A stretch of DNA of 10,224 nt from positions 1-10,224 of the forward strand of contig CADCUA010000121.1 in NCBI GenBank assembly GCA_902805755.1. Direction: 5' to 3'. This DNA is from an uncultured Lysobacter sp. (GTDB lineage Bacteria > Pseudomonadota > Gammaproteobacteria > Xanthomonadales > Xanthomonadaceae). Both the position numbers and the translations under genes were made by a program. The notes under the pieces were generated by a model that was not told the origin of the DNA, made no database searches, and worked only from the letters and a program-made list of their open reading frames with translations. Of this stretch, positions 1 through 7,344 are shown piece by piece (position 1 is the first letter of the stretch; every line of letters starts with the position of its first letter).

Positions 1-1201
1 AGAAGTTGTTGAGCACCTGTCCGCCGGCCTCACCGTCGAACGCATAGATGCCCATCACGCCACGCACGCGCCCACCAGCGTCGTAGTTGGCCTGGATTTC
101 GTGGCTGACCTGCTCGTCTTCGTAGAACGCCTTGACGTCCGCGATCGGCGCCGGCGTGGTGTCGAAATCGATGTTCGTCTCGGTCTCGGACGAACGCATG
201 GCGACGACGTACTTCAGCCCCCAGTTGTCGTTGACGCGCCAGTTCGCGGTCGCCGACAGGCCCCTGAGGGTCGTGTCGTTGACGTTCGGCATGCCGCTGC
301 GGATGTCGTAGCGGTCGTCCAGCGGCGGGTACGTGCCCAGCGCGGGGAAGAAGATCCCGTTGAAGCGGTTCGGTGCAAGCATCTGCGCGCCGCGCACACC
401 GGACTGGTCGTCCACCCAGTCGAATGCGACCTGGATATCGAACGCATCACTGACGAACGCGCCGATCTGGCCGCGCGCGGCGAGGATTTCCTTGTCGCTG
501 ACGTCCTGCCCCGTGATCAGGTTTTCGCCGAAGCCATCGCGATTGAGGCTGGCCACGGCCACGCGCGCGCGCAGTGCATCGCTTCCAAGAGGACCGCCGA
601 CCGAGGCCTTGACGTCCAGCTGGTTGTAGTTGCCCACGGTGATCGAGGCGGAGCCGTCAAGCTCGGTCGGCAGGCCGCGCGAGATGTACTTGATCGCGCC
701 GCCGATCGTGTTCTTGCCGTACAGCGTGCCCTGCGGGCCGCGCAGCACTTCGACGCGCTCGACATCGAACACGTCCAGCAGCGCACCCTGCGGACGCGCG
801 ATGTACACGTCATCCAGATAGATACCGACGCCCGGGTCTACGCCCCACAGCGGATCGGACTGACCGACGCCGCGAATGTATGCGGTCAATGTGCTGCTGG
901 AGCCGCGCGCCGCGTACACGGTGAGGTTGGGCACCTGCGCATCGAGGTCGGACAGGTCTTCCACCGCCATGCGGTCGAGCGCGTCGGCAGTGAACGCCGT
1001 GACCGCGACCGGGACTTCCTGCAGCGTTTCCTCGCGCTTGCGCGCGGTCACCCGCACCGCGTTGAGGTTCGTCGCACTGGTCTGCGGCTGCTCCGTAGCC
1101 GGAGCGGACGACCCGGCATCCTGCGCCCAGGCGGCCGGCGCAAGCAGCGCGCAGGCGATGGCGACGGTCAGGCGTTTGCGACTCGTGGCGGTGCGGCCCA
1201 T
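1..1201 (-). CDS. TonB-dependent outer-membrane receptor, N-terminal part (cut by window edge)
   Basis: Reading the minus strand from the ATG at 1201 gives 400 uninterrupted codons to the left edge, so the C-terminal barrel lies outside. It starts with a signal peptide (basic start, hydrophobic core at about residues 11-21, likely cleavage after AWA at 24-26). A TonB-box-like stretch NLNAVRVTARKREE follows at 45-58. The plug domain covers about 57-175, with the family landmarks YIRGVG (108-113), VDPGVGIYLDDVYIARPQG (121-139) and VERVEVLRGPQGTLYGKN (147-164). The beta-barrel begins after that. A ribosome site GGGGAGAG sits 5 nt before the ATG. Such receptors use TonB-ExbBD energy to import ligands across the outer membrane. 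The VTARKREE/VPVAVTAF subtype is plentiful in xanthomonads, sphingomonads and caulobacters, and its ligands are mostly unknown. The neighbouring divergent permease suggests, but does not show, import of a small organic substrate rather than a siderophore. Confidence 0.95.
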   Translation of the reverse strand, partial: MGRTATSRKRLTVAIACALLAPAAWAQDAGSSAPATEQPQTSATNLNAVRVTARKREETLQEVPVAVTAFTADALDRMAVEDLSDLDAQVPNLTVYAARGSSSTLTAYIRGVGQSDPLWGVDPGVGIYLDDVYIARPQGALLDVFDVERVEVLRGPQGTLYGKNTIGGAIKYISRGLPTELDGSASITVGNYNQLDVKASVGGPLGSDALRARVAVASLNRDGFGENLITGQDVSDKEILAARGQIGAFVSDAFDIQVAFDWVDDQSGVRGAQMLAPNRFNGIFFPALGTYPPLDDRYDIRSGMPNVNDTTLRGLSATANWRVNDNWGLKYVVAMRSSETETNIDFDTTPAPIADVKAFYEDEQVSHEIQANYDAGGRVRGVMGIYAFDGEAGGQVLNNF

Positions 1202-1480
1202 CAGAACTCTCCCCAGTGCAGATCGATGCATTCGGACCGCGGCGTTATCGCCATGATCCCGACGGCCCTTTGCCGCCATGCCAGCAAGACTAGGAGGCAG
1301 CCGCCAGCGCGGCACCTGTACCTTCGGACAATGCCTCGCGCTTCGAAGCTTGCGGACACTGCATGCCGTAGAGACCCGCCGTACGCATGCGTGCCGGCTC
1401 TGCGCCGGGCCCTTCGCTCCGGCGACAGCTCGATCGGCCCGGCGGCGCGCCGGACCGACATCTTCCAGTCGGGGTAACGA
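1202..1480. promoter_or_regulatory. Divergent intergenic region between receptor and GntP permease
   Basis: This 279-bp gap must carry the promoters of both divergent genes, but I see no convincing -35/-10 pair on either strand. It holds two perfect 10-bp palindromes, GCTTCGAAGC at 1340-1349 and ACGCATGCGT at 1383-1392, which are possible operator sites. It also holds a near-perfect inverted repeat at 1435-1457, listed separately. The receptor ribosome site GGGGAGAG lies at 1214-1207 on the minus strand. The permease ribosome site is the weaker GGGG at 1471-1474. Open frames crossing the region lack supported starts and look like chance. Confidence 0.5.
1435..1457 (+). promoter_or_regulatory. 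GC-rich hairpin in the leader of the GntP permease
   Basis: The arms CGGCCCGGCG (1435-1444) and CGCCGGACCG (1448-1457) pair at 9 of 10 positions around a 3-nt loop (GCG), with a single C/A mismatch. The structure ends 23 nt before the permease ATG at 1481 and 13 nt before its ribosome site. No T-run follows, so it is not a standard terminator. It could be an operator in DNA or a leader structure in the mRNA. The symmetry is seen directly; any regulatory role is inference. Confidence 0.4.
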
Positions 1481-2884
1481 ATGTCGTTTCTGATCGTGCT
1501 GGCCGCGTTGGGCTTCCTGATGCTGGTCGCCTACCGCGGCTACAGCGTCATCCTGTTCGCGCCGGTCGCTGCCCTGGGCGCGGTGTTGCTCACGGACCCG
1601 TCGCTGGTCGCGCCGATGTTCACCGGCCTTTTCATGGACAAGATGGTCGGCTTCCTGAAGCTCTATTTCCCGGTGTTCCTGCTCGGGGCGATCTTCGGCA
1701 AGCTGATCGAGATCTCCGGTTTTTCCAAGTCGATCGTGGCCGCGACGATCCGCCTGTTCGGCGCCGGGCGCGCGATGCTCTCGATCGTTGCGGTGTGCGC
1801 GCTGTTGACCTACGGCGGCGTGTCGCTGTTCGTCGTGGTGTTCGCGGTGTATCCGTTCGCGGCCGAGCTGTTCCGCCAGAGCGATATCCCGAAGCGACTC
1901 ATTCCAGGCACGATCGCGCTGGGCGCTTTCAGCTTCACGATGGATGCACTGCCGGGCACGCCGCAGATCCAGAACATCATCCCGACCGCGTTCTTCGGCA
2001 CCGATTCGTGGGCAGCGCCGGTGCTGGGCACGATCGGCGCGATCTTCATCCTGATTGTCGGCATGAGCTACCTGGAATGGCGGCGGCGCGCTGCGCTCGC
2101 CCGTGGCGAAGGCTATGGCGATGCGGCGAGCCTGCTCAACGAGCCGACGCCGTACGCCGGTGGTGCACTTGCGAATCCGCTGGTCGCGATCCTGCCGCTG
2201 GTGCTGGTGGGCGTGTCCAACAAGATCTTCACCACGTTGATCCCGCGCACCTACGGCACCAGTCACGAGTTCATTCCAGCGGTGATGGGCAATGCCGCGC
2301 CGGTCGTGCAGGACGTGACGAAGGTCGCCGCGATCTGGGCCGTCGAGGGCGCGCTGCTGGTCGGCATCGCGACCGTGCTCGTGTTCGCCTGGAAGCAGGT
2401 GGCAGCGAGCTTCGCGGACGGCACGAAGTCCGCGATCGGCGGCGCCCTGCTCGCATCGATGAACACAGCGAGCGAATACGGCTTCGGCGCAGTCATCGCC
2501 GCGCTGCCCGGCTTTCTGGTCGTGGCGAATGCGCTGGGCTCGATTCCCGACCCGCTGATCAACGAGGCCGTCACGGTCACGTCGCTCGCCGGCATCACCG
2601 GCTCCGCCTCGGGCGGGATGAGCATCGCGCTCGCCGCGATGGCCGAGAACTTCATCGCGAACGCGCAGGCCGCCGGCATCCCGATGGACGTGCTGCACCG
2701 CGTCGCGTCGATGGCCTCGGGCGGCATGGACACGTTGCCGCATAACGGTGCGGTGATCACGCTGCTCGCGGTGACCGGCCTGACCCACCGGCAGGCCTAC
2801 AAGGACATCTTCGCGATCACGCTGATCAAGACCGCGGCGGTGTTCGTGGTGATCGGCGTGTTCTACGCGACCGGGCTGGTGTGA
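1481..2884 (+). CDS. GntP-family permease (gluconate/organic-acid:H+ symporter family)
   Basis: A 467-residue, strongly hydrophobic inner-membrane protein with about 12 predicted transmembrane segments, the usual size for the GntP family (COG2610). Family-like stretches include PVFLLGAIFGKLIE near residue 65, the glycine-rich LLTYGGVSLFVVVF near 110, FTMDALPGTPQIQN near 150, NTASEYGFGAVIAALPG near 330, TGSASGGMSIALAA near 370 and ASGGMDTLPHNGAVI near 410. GntP proteins take up gluconate or other small hydroxy and keto acids with protons. Relatives in Gram-negative bacteria are often annotated as hydroxybutyrate permeases, and the substrate cannot be fixed from sequence. The start has a modest GGGG ribosome site 6 nt upstream, and the protein begins directly with a membrane helix. 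It is transcribed away from the TonB-dependent receptor, so a shared substrate is plausible. No catabolic gene adjoins it in the window. Confidence 0.93.
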   Translation: MSFLIVLAALGFLMLVAYRGYSVILFAPVAALGAVLLTDPSLVAPMFTGLFMDKMVGFLKLYFPVFLLGAIFGKLIEISGFSKSIVAATIRLFGAGRAMLSIVAVCALLTYGGVSLFVVVFAVYPFAAELFRQSDIPKRLIPGTIALGAFSFTMDALPGTPQIQNIIPTAFFGTDSWAAPVLGTIGAIFILIVGMSYLEWRRRAALARGEGYGDAASLLNEPTPYAGGALANPLVAILPLVLVGVSNKIFTTLIPRTYGTSHEFIPAVMGNAAPVVQDVTKVAAIWAVEGALLVGIATVLVFAWKQVAASFADGTKSAIGGALLASMNTASEYGFGAVIAALPGFLVVANALGSIPDPLINEAVTVTSLAGITGSASGGMSIALAAMAENFIANAQAAGIPMDVLHRVASMASGGMDTLPHNGAVITLLAVTGLTHRQAYKDIFAITLIKTAAVFVVIGVFYATGLV

Positions 2885-3074
2885 CCCGGCGCTCATCCCA
2901 CGCGCCTTGTTAGGCCCTGCAGGCGGCACATCCGAGCCCGCCGGTTCTGCTTTTGCGGCAGCCGCGCCCGGCACCCTGCTGCCGTGGCCGACGCCACCGC
3001 CCCCGCGCAGCCCGTAACTGCCGACTCCGTCCCATTTCCGGCCGCCCGACACTTCGTGCGAAAATGCCGCGCTT
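2885..3074. other. Intergenic region between GntP permease and tRNA-Arg
   Basis: This stretch of 190 bases shows no gene with coding character. I find no stem followed by a T-run to end permease transcription; the best symmetric pieces (CTGC/GCAG around 2947-2957, GTGGC/GCCAC around 2985-2998) are short. The tRNA promoter should lie in the last 60 bases. A weak -10-like GAAAAT at 3060-3065 is present, but no good -35 is correctly spaced from it. Confidence 0.5.
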
Positions 3075-3151
3075 GGCCCCGTAGCTCAGCTGGATAGAGC
3101 GGTCCCCTCCTAAGGGACAGGTCGCACGTTCGAATCGTGTCGGGGCCACCA
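3075..3151 (+). tRNA. tRNA-Arg, anticodon CCU
   Basis: A complete 77-nt cloverleaf. The acceptor stem is GGCCCCG (3075-3081) with CGGGGCC (3141-3147), fully paired. The D stem is GCTC/GAGC (3084-3087, 3097-3100). The anticodon stem is GTCCC/GGGAC (3102-3106, 3114-3118), with the 7-nt loop CTCCTAA giving anticodon CCT at 3109-3111. The T stem is GCACG/CGTGT (one G-T pair) around TTCGAAT. The discriminator is A3148, and CCA is encoded at 3149-3151. It reads the AGG arginine codon, which should be rare in a genome this rich in CGC/CGG codons, so it is probably a minor tRNA. tRNA-Arg(CCU) genes are known integration sites in other bacteria, but no integrase or repeat of the tRNA end is seen here. 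Confidence 0.97.
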
Positions 3152-3172
3152 TCAATCCATTGATCCATTGCG

Positions 3173-3209
3173 GTTCGCAGCGCGGGCAAGCGCTGCGGGC
3201 GGTTTTTTT
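3173..3209 (+). terminator. Rho-independent terminator after tRNA-Arg
   Basis: A perfect 8-bp stem CGCAGCGC (3176-3183) / GCGCTGCG (3190-3197) with loop GGGCAA, extendable by G-T pairs at its base. It is followed by GGCGG and seven T residues at 3203-3209. It lies 22 bases after the CCA end of the tRNA, which fits termination of that transcript. It also separates the tRNA from the aldehyde dehydrogenase, which starts 45 bases further on and so needs its own promoter or read-through. Confidence 0.8.
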
Positions 3210-3253
3210 GCTGGTGCCCCAAACCGGGCCGGCCTTTATAAGGAGTTCCTGCG

Positions 3254-4786
3254 ATGACCCACCCCGTGCTGACCGCGCTTGGCCTGAGCGAAACCGAATC
3301 CGGCACCTACCTCGGCAGCGGCGAGTGGGCCACGACGGACTCTGCCGGCATCGTCGAATCGATCAACCCCAGCAACGGCGAACTGCTCGCCCGCGTGCAG
3401 GCCACGTCGGACGCCGATTACGAAACCATCGTCGAGCGCGCCCAGGCTGCGTTCAAGGTCTGGCGCACGACGCCGGCGCCGCGCCGCGGTGAAGCGATCC
3501 GCCTGTGCGCCGACGCGCTGCGCGCGAACAAGGACGCGCTGGGTTCGCTGGTCGCGCTGGAAATGGGCAAGTCCAAGCCCGAGGGCGATGGCGAAGTGCA
3601 GGAGATGATCGACATCGGCGAGTTCGCTGTCGGCCTGTCGCGCCAGCTCTATGGCCTGACCATGCATTCCGAGCGCCCGGGCCACCGCATGTACGAGCAG
3701 TGGCACCCGATCGGCATCGTCGGGATCATCTCGGCGTTCAACTTCCCGGTCGCGGTGTGGGCCTGGAACTCGTTCGTCGCGGCCGTGTGCGGCGATATCT
3801 CGATCTGGAAGCCCTCGCCGAAGACCCCGCTCTCCGCGGTGGCGTCGATGAAGATCTGCAACGAAGCGCTGCGCGCCGGCGGCTTCCCGGACATCTTCTT
3901 CCTGTTCAACGATGCCGGCAGCGAGCTTGCGTCAAAGTTCGTGGACGACAAGCGCGTTCCGCTGATCAGCTTCACGGGCTCGACCAAGGTCGGCCGCATG
4001 GTCGGCGAGCGCGTCGCGCGCCGCATGGGCCGTTCGCTGCTGGAACTGGGCGGCAACAACGCGATCATTGTCGACCCGTCCGCGGACATGAAGCTCGCGA
4101 TCCCGGCGATCGTGTTCGGCGCCGTCGGCACTGCCGGCCAGCGCTGCACGACGACGCGCCGCCTGTTCGTGCACGAGTCGATCTATGACGACGTGCTCGC
4201 CAAGCTCAAGACGGCCTACCAGCAGGTCGAAAGCAAGATCGGCGACCCGACCGACCCGACCAACCTCATGGGCCCGCTCAACAGCCAGGACGCGGTCAAG
4301 GGTTATCTGGACGCGATCGAGCGTGCGAAGGCGCAGGGCGGCGTGATCGAATCCGGCGGCGCCGCGATCGACGGCCCCGGCAACTTCGTCCTGCCGTCCA
4401 TCGTCACCGGCCTGGCCAATGATGCCGAGGTCGTGCAGACGGAAACGTTCGCGCCGATCCTGTACGTCATGAAGTACAGCAACCTGGAAGAGGCGATCGA
4501 GCTGCAGAATGCCGTTCCGCAGGGCCTGTCCTCCTCGATCTTCACCACGAACCTCAAGGTGGCCGAGCAGTTCCTTACCTCGGCCGGCTCGGATTGCGGC
4601 ATCGCGAACGTCAACATCGGCACCTCCGGCGCCGAGATCGGCGGCGCGTTCGGCGGCGAGAAGGAAACCGGCGGCGGTCGTGAATCGGGTTCGGACGCGT
4701 GGAAGGCGTACATGCGCCGCCAGACCAACACGATCAACTACTCCGACTCGCTGCCGCTCGCGCAGGGCATCAAGTTCGATCTCTGA
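3254..4786 (+). CDS. Antiquitin-type (ALDH7) aldehyde dehydrogenase, probable alpha-aminoadipate semialdehyde dehydrogenase
   Basis: A 510-residue soluble NAD(P)-dependent aldehyde dehydrogenase, full length for the ALDH7 family. The coenzyme motif SFTGSTKVG is at 239-247, the general base is E264 in LELGGNN, and the catalytic C298 lies in GQRCT. The 34-residue Glu-Cys spacing is the normal one for the superfamily. The C-terminal block from 459 onward ([18 protein letters not shown], then [11 protein letters not shown] and [15 protein letters not shown]) is close to the antiquitin signature of human ALDH7A1 and of bacterial AmaB. Those enzymes oxidise alpha-aminoadipate semialdehyde (piperideine-6-carboxylate) to aminoadipate in lysine catabolism. 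That reaction is therefore the best call, though bacterial members may accept other aldehydes. The start at 3254 has a strong ribosome site, TAAGGAG at 3239-3245, 8 nt upstream. No other lysine gene is nearby, so it stands alone between a tRNA terminator and the pyrD cluster. No terminator is evident behind it. Confidence 0.93.
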   Translation: MTHPVLTALGLSETESGTYLGSGEWATTDSAGIVESINPSNGELLARVQATSDADYETIVERAQAAFKVWRTTPAPRRGEAIRLCADALRANKDALGSLVALEMGKSKPEGDGEVQEMIDIGEFAVGLSRQLYGLTMHSERPGHRMYEQWHPIGIVGIISAFNFPVAVWAWNSFVAAVCGDISIWKPSPKTPLSAVASMKICNEALRAGGFPDIFFLFNDAGSELASKFVDDKRVPLISFTGSTKVGRMVGERVARRMGRSLLELGGNNAIIVDPSADMKLAIPAIVFGAVGTAGQRCTTTRRLFVHESIYDDVLAKLKTAYQQVESKIGDPTDPTNLMGPLNSQDAVKGYLDAIERAKAQGGVIESGGAAIDGPGNFVLPSIVTGLANDAEVVQTETFAPILYVMKYSNLEEAIELQNAVPQGLSSSIFTTNLKVAEQFLTSAGSDCGIANVNIGTSGAEIGGAFGGEKETGGGRESGSDAWKAYMRRQTNTINYSDSLPLAQGIKFDL

Positions 4787-4820
4787 CGGATAGCCAGTTA
4801 CCTCCTGCAAGGACCATACG

Positions 4821-5093
4821 ATGACCCGAACCGCCCGCATGTCCTGCACCGCCAGCGCCTGCGTGCGCGGCGACGTGCCGGGCTGGATGCGGGCGCTGCG
4901 GGTCGCGTGCGCCGCGGAGCAGCCAGCAGCGCGGCACGTCGCGCCTGCCGGGATCCGGTGGAATTCGCGGTGGCAGCAGGTCGATCTATTCGCCGCGGCC
5001 GGCGTAGTGGCCCGCGGCTTGAGACGTGCTCCAGTCGTCGAGGCCGGCGGTTCAACGCTGCTGCACGTGGGTGACGGGAGTTGTTCGCGGTGA
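4821..5093 (+). CDS. Small hypothetical protein upstream of pyrD
   Basis: I do not recognise this 90-residue frame. Three things favour a real gene. A ribosome site AAGGA lies at 4809-4813, 7 nt before the ATG. The G+C by codon position is about 72, 66 and 81 percent (first, second, third), the order expected of coding DNA here, though weaker than in the neighbours. The protein also reads coherently in its second half, with tryptophans in [19 protein letters not shown] and a C-terminal [11 protein letters not shown], unlike Arg/Pro/Ser-rich shadow frames. It has four cysteines (C9, C14, C30, C88), no signal peptide and no clear membrane segment. It begins 34 bases after the dehydrogenase, and its TGA stop overlaps the GGTGA ribosome site of pyrD, 7 nt before the pyrD ATG, so the two may be translationally coupled. 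A chance frame in a 314-bp gap remains possible. Confidence 0.5.
   Translation: MTRTARMSCTASACVRGDVPGWMRALRVACAAEQPAARHVAPAGIRWNSRWQQVDLFAAAGVVARGLRRAPVVEAGGSTLLHVGDGSCSR
4992..5018 (+). repeat. Inverted repeat (hairpin) upstream of pyrD
   Basis: GCCGCGG (4992-4998) and CCGCGGC (5012-5018) are perfect complements. A further CC/GG pair inside would extend the stem past a bulged C, leaving the 8-nt loop GGCGTAGT. It lies within the small frame and 82 bases before the pyrD ATG. There is no T-run, so it is not a terminator. A role in pyrD leader folding is possible but not shown. Confidence 0.3.
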
Positions 5094-5100
5094 CCCGCTC
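5087..5100 (+). promoter_or_regulatory. pyrD ribosome-binding site inside a small hairpin
   Basis: GGTGA at 5089-5093 matches part of the consensus complementary to the 16S rRNA tail and sits 7 nt before the pyrD ATG at 5101, which supports that start. The same bases can fold as GCGG (5087-5090) with CCGC (5095-5098) around loop TGAC, which would partly hide the site. The stop codon of the preceding small frame (5091-5093) lies in the loop, so a ribosome finishing that frame would open the hairpin. The pairing is seen; the control is inference. Confidence 0.4.
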
Positions 5101-6171
5101 ATGAAGCCGCTCTACTCGCTCGCGAAACCCTTGCTGTTCGGCATGGATGCCGAAACCGCGCACGGTGCCGCCTTGCGCGCGCTTGACCTGGCGTACGCGA
5201 TCGGCGGCGGCGTGTTGCTGCCGCGCACGCCCAAGCCGTTCCCGACACGCGTGTTCGGGCTGACGTTCCCGAATCCCGTGGGCCTGGCAGCGGGCCTGGA
5301 CAAGAACGGCGCGCACATCGAGTCGCTGTTCGCGCTCGGCTTCGGCTTCGTCGAGGTCGGCACCGTGACTCCACGCGCGCAGGCCGGTAACCCGAAGCCA
5401 CGCATGTTTCGCCTGCCCGAGCAGCACGCCGTCATCAACCGCCTCGGGTTCAACAACGAAGGCGTCGATGCACTGGTAAGCAACGTCGAGCGCTTGGGCC
5501 GCCGGCGCGGCATCCTCGGCATCAACATCGGCAAGAACAAGGACACGCCGAACGAAGCGGCCGAGGCCGATTACCTGCACTGCCTCGAGCGCGTCTACGC
5601 GCTGGCGGACTACATCACGGTCAATATTTCATCGCCGAACACCGCCGGCCTGCGTGAGCTGCAGGAGGAGCAGGCGCTGCGCCGACTCGTCGGGACGCTG
5701 CGCGAGGCGCAGGAACGCCTCGGCGCACGCCACGGAAAACGTGCGCCGATGCTGGTGAAGATTGCACCGGACCTGACCGACAGCGACATCGAGGCGGCCG
5801 CGCGCGTGCTGTCGGACCTGCAGGTCGATGGCGTGATCGCGACCAACACGACCGTCGAGCGCACCGGCGTGGAAGGCGTGGCGCACGCGGACGAAGCCGG
5901 CGGGCTGTCCGGCCGCCCCCTGATGTCACAGGCGACCACCGTGCTGCGCATGATGCGCACGCGGCTGCCCGAAACGATCCCGCTCGTGGGCGTGGGCGGA
6001 ATTCTCTCGGGCGCCGATGCGGTGACCAAGATGGCTGCAGGTGCAAGCCTCGTGCAGTGTTATTCCGGGCTCGTATATCGCGGCCCTGCACTGATCGGCG
6101 AATGCGTCGAAGCGATCCGGCGGCGCAAGGAAGCACCGAGCCGCGGCCACGTGCCGCCGCCGACGGCATGA
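5101..6171 (+). CDS. pyrD: Dihydroorotate dehydrogenase (quinone), class 2
   Basis: A 356-residue enzyme that oxidises dihydroorotate to orotate with FMN and passes electrons to membrane ubiquinone, the fourth step of pyrimidine synthesis. Residues 1-40 form the short membrane-associating N-terminal domain typical of class 2. The FMN barrel follows, with [13 protein letters not shown] (58-70), [42 protein letters not shown] and the active-site [11 protein letters not shown], in which S178 matches the catalytic Ser175 of E. coli. Then come [26 protein letters not shown] and [16 protein letters not shown]. The ATG at 5101 aligns with the E. coli start ([18 protein letters not shown] against MYYPFVRKALFQLDPE). 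The frame is open back to 5026, but upstream starts lack ribosome sites and would add residues the family does not have. The tail is slightly longer than in E. coli (336 residues). It overlaps murB by four bases (ATGA). Confidence 0.97.
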   Translation: MKPLYSLAKPLLFGMDAETAHGAALRALDLAYAIGGGVLLPRTPKPFPTRVFGLTFPNPVGLAAGLDKNGAHIESLFALGFGFVEVGTVTPRAQAGNPKPRMFRLPEQHAVINRLGFNNEGVDALVSNVERLGRRRGILGINIGKNKDTPNEAAEADYLHCLERVYALADYITVNISSPNTAGLRELQEEQALRRLVGTLREAQERLGARHGKRAPMLVKIAPDLTDSDIEAAARVLSDLQVDGVIATNTTVERTGVEGVAHADEAGGLSGRPLMSQATTVLRMMRTRLPETIPLVGVGGILSGADAVTKMAAGASLVQCYSGLVYRGPALIGECVEAIRRRKEAPSRGHVPPPTA

Positions 6172-7208
6172 GCGATCCGGCCCGGGTCACACGCGACGCC
6201 GACCTGCGCGGTCGCAATACCTTTGGTGTCGCGGCGCGCGCGCCTTTTCTGTTTGAAGTCGCAGACGCCACGCGCTTACCCGAAACGCTAGACCGCCCCG
6301 AGCTTGCAGGGCGGACGCCGTTGATCATCGGCGGCGGCAGCAACCTGCTGTTCGCGAGCGACCCCGCCGTGCCGGTACTTGCACTGACCGGCCGGGAGAT
6401 CATCACGATCGACGAAGGCGACGAGCGGGTCCGAGTTCGCGCCGATGCCGGCGTCGAATGGCATGCCTTCGTCATGCATACGTTGGCTCTGGGCCTGGGT
6501 GGGCTGGAAAACCTCGCGCTGATCCCCGGCACCGTCGGCGCTTCGCCGATCCAGAACATCGGGGCGTACGGGGTCGAGGTGCGCGAACTGGTCGACAGCG
6601 TGGAGGCGTTCGAGCCGGCCACGGGCACCCTGCACCGCCTTGACCGCGACGCTTGCGCGTTCGCATACCGCGACAGCCTGTTCAAGCAAGCGCCGGAACG
6701 CTTCATCGTGACCGCAGTGGAGTTCAGCCTGAGCCGCGCGCCGGTGCTGCGCCTGGATTACGCAGGGCTGCGCGACGAGCTGTACGCCAACGGGTGCACG
6801 GCACCAACTGCGCGCGGCGTTGCGGACGCGGTCATCGCAATCCGCCGCCGCAAGCTCCCGGACCCGTCCGTGCTCGGCAATGCCGGCAGCTTCTTCAAGA
6901 ATCCGATAGTGCCGGCGGCGCTTGCTGAAGCCCTCGCCGCCGAATACCCGACACTGCCGATGTTCCGCGGCAACGGTCCGGACACCCGCAAACTCTCGGC
7001 GGCGTGGCTGATTGACAGTCAGGGCTGGAAGGGTCATCGCGATGGCGATGCCGGAGTCGCGCCGTCGCATGCGCTCGTGCTGGTCAACCACGGGGACGCA
7101 AGCGGTTCGCAGCTTCTCGACCTGGCGCGGCGCATCGCCGACTCGGTCCGGCAGCGCTACGGCGTCGCGCTTGAGCCCGAACCGCGGGTGATCGGCGCGA
7201 AGTGGTGA
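6168..7208 (+). CDS. murB: UDP-N-acetylenolpyruvoylglucosamine reductase
   Basis: A 346-residue cytoplasmic FAD enzyme that reduces UDP-GlcNAc-enolpyruvate to UDP-MurNAc with NADPH, an early committed step of peptidoglycan synthesis. It starts with NTFGVAARA, then the FAD-binding [10 protein letters not shown] and [20 protein letters not shown]. It is the E. coli type: YRDSLFK (R168 equals Arg159), Y198 equals Tyr190, NAGSFFKNP with the proton donor S241 (Ser229), and EPEPRVIG with E338 (Glu325). All catalytic residues are present. The start at 6168 is chosen because it gives the usual N-terminus and makes an ATGA overlap with the pyrD stop. There is no clear ribosome site of its own, which points to translational coupling to pyrD. 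The frame extends upstream to 6057, but that part lies over pyrD and is not family-like. Confidence 0.97.
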   Translation: MSDPARVTRDADLRGRNTFGVAARAPFLFEVADATRLPETLDRPELAGRTPLIIGGGSNLLFASDPAVPVLALTGREIITIDEGDERVRVRADAGVEWHAFVMHTLALGLGGLENLALIPGTVGASPIQNIGAYGVEVRELVDSVEAFEPATGTLHRLDRDACAFAYRDSLFKQAPERFIVTAVEFSLSRAPVLRLDYAGLRDELYANGCTAPTARGVADAVIAIRRRKLPDPSVLGNAGSFFKNPIVPAALAEALAAEYPTLPMFRGNGPDTRKLSAAWLIDSQGWKGHRDGDAGVAPSHALVLVNHGDASGSQLLDLARRIADSVRQRYGVALEPEPRVIGAKW

Positions 7209-7344
7209 TTGCAACGCCTGCTGCTACCGCGTACACGCCCGTCTGGTCACACTCGCATCCGGCGCCGACCGCAGGTGTGCAGGAAGGCTGGAACATTCAC
7301 GTCGCATTCGCGTGCTGCGCACGCTTGCGGATGAGGCCTTCGCA
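7209..7344 (+). other. Intergenic region between murB and the EamA transporter
   Basis: These 136 bases have no gene and no stem with a T-run, so the transporter may be co-transcribed with pyrD-murB. A short perfect hairpin, GCGTGC (7310-7315) / GCACGC (7319-7324) with loop TGC, ends 20 bases before the transporter ATG. Its role is unknown. Confidence 0.4.

Noticed and set aside
101..1477. 458-codon open frame on the plus strand opposite the TonB-dependent receptor
   Set aside because: It is the antisense shadow of the receptor gene. Its product is dominated by Arg, Ala, Val and Asp without family motifs, while the minus-strand frame has a signal peptide, a TonB box and plug motifs.
1387..2745. 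452-codon plus-strand frame overlapping the permease in another frame
   Set aside because: Its product is an Arg/Gly/Asp-rich out-of-frame reading. The frame from 1481 gives a clean membrane protein.
2940..2998. Terminator for the GntP permease
   Set aside because: Only 4-5 bp stems without a following T-run are present.
3035..3065. Possible promoter for the tRNA (GAAAAT at 3060-3065 as -10)
   Set aside because: Only four of six -10 bases match, and no hexamer at 16-18 bp upstream resembles TTGACA; too weak to list as a feature.
3075..3151. tRNA-Arg as an attachment site of an integrated element
   Set aside because: No integrase gene, no second copy of the tRNA 3' end and no change of composition are seen in the window; the flanking genes look native.
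3932..4849. 305-codon minus-strand frame opposite the aldehyde dehydrogenase
   Set aside because: Long antisense frames are expected opposite genes with G/C-rich third positions. The product has no recognisable domain, and the plus-strand gene is certain.
4798..5580. 260-codon minus-strand frame across the small frame and pyrD
   Set aside because: Mostly antisense to pyrD, with Arg/Ala-rich low-complexity content and no motif.
5621..6706. 361-codon minus-strand frame opposite pyrD and murB
   Set aside because: It spans two well-supported genes on the other strand and has Arg/Ser/Pro-rich shadow composition.
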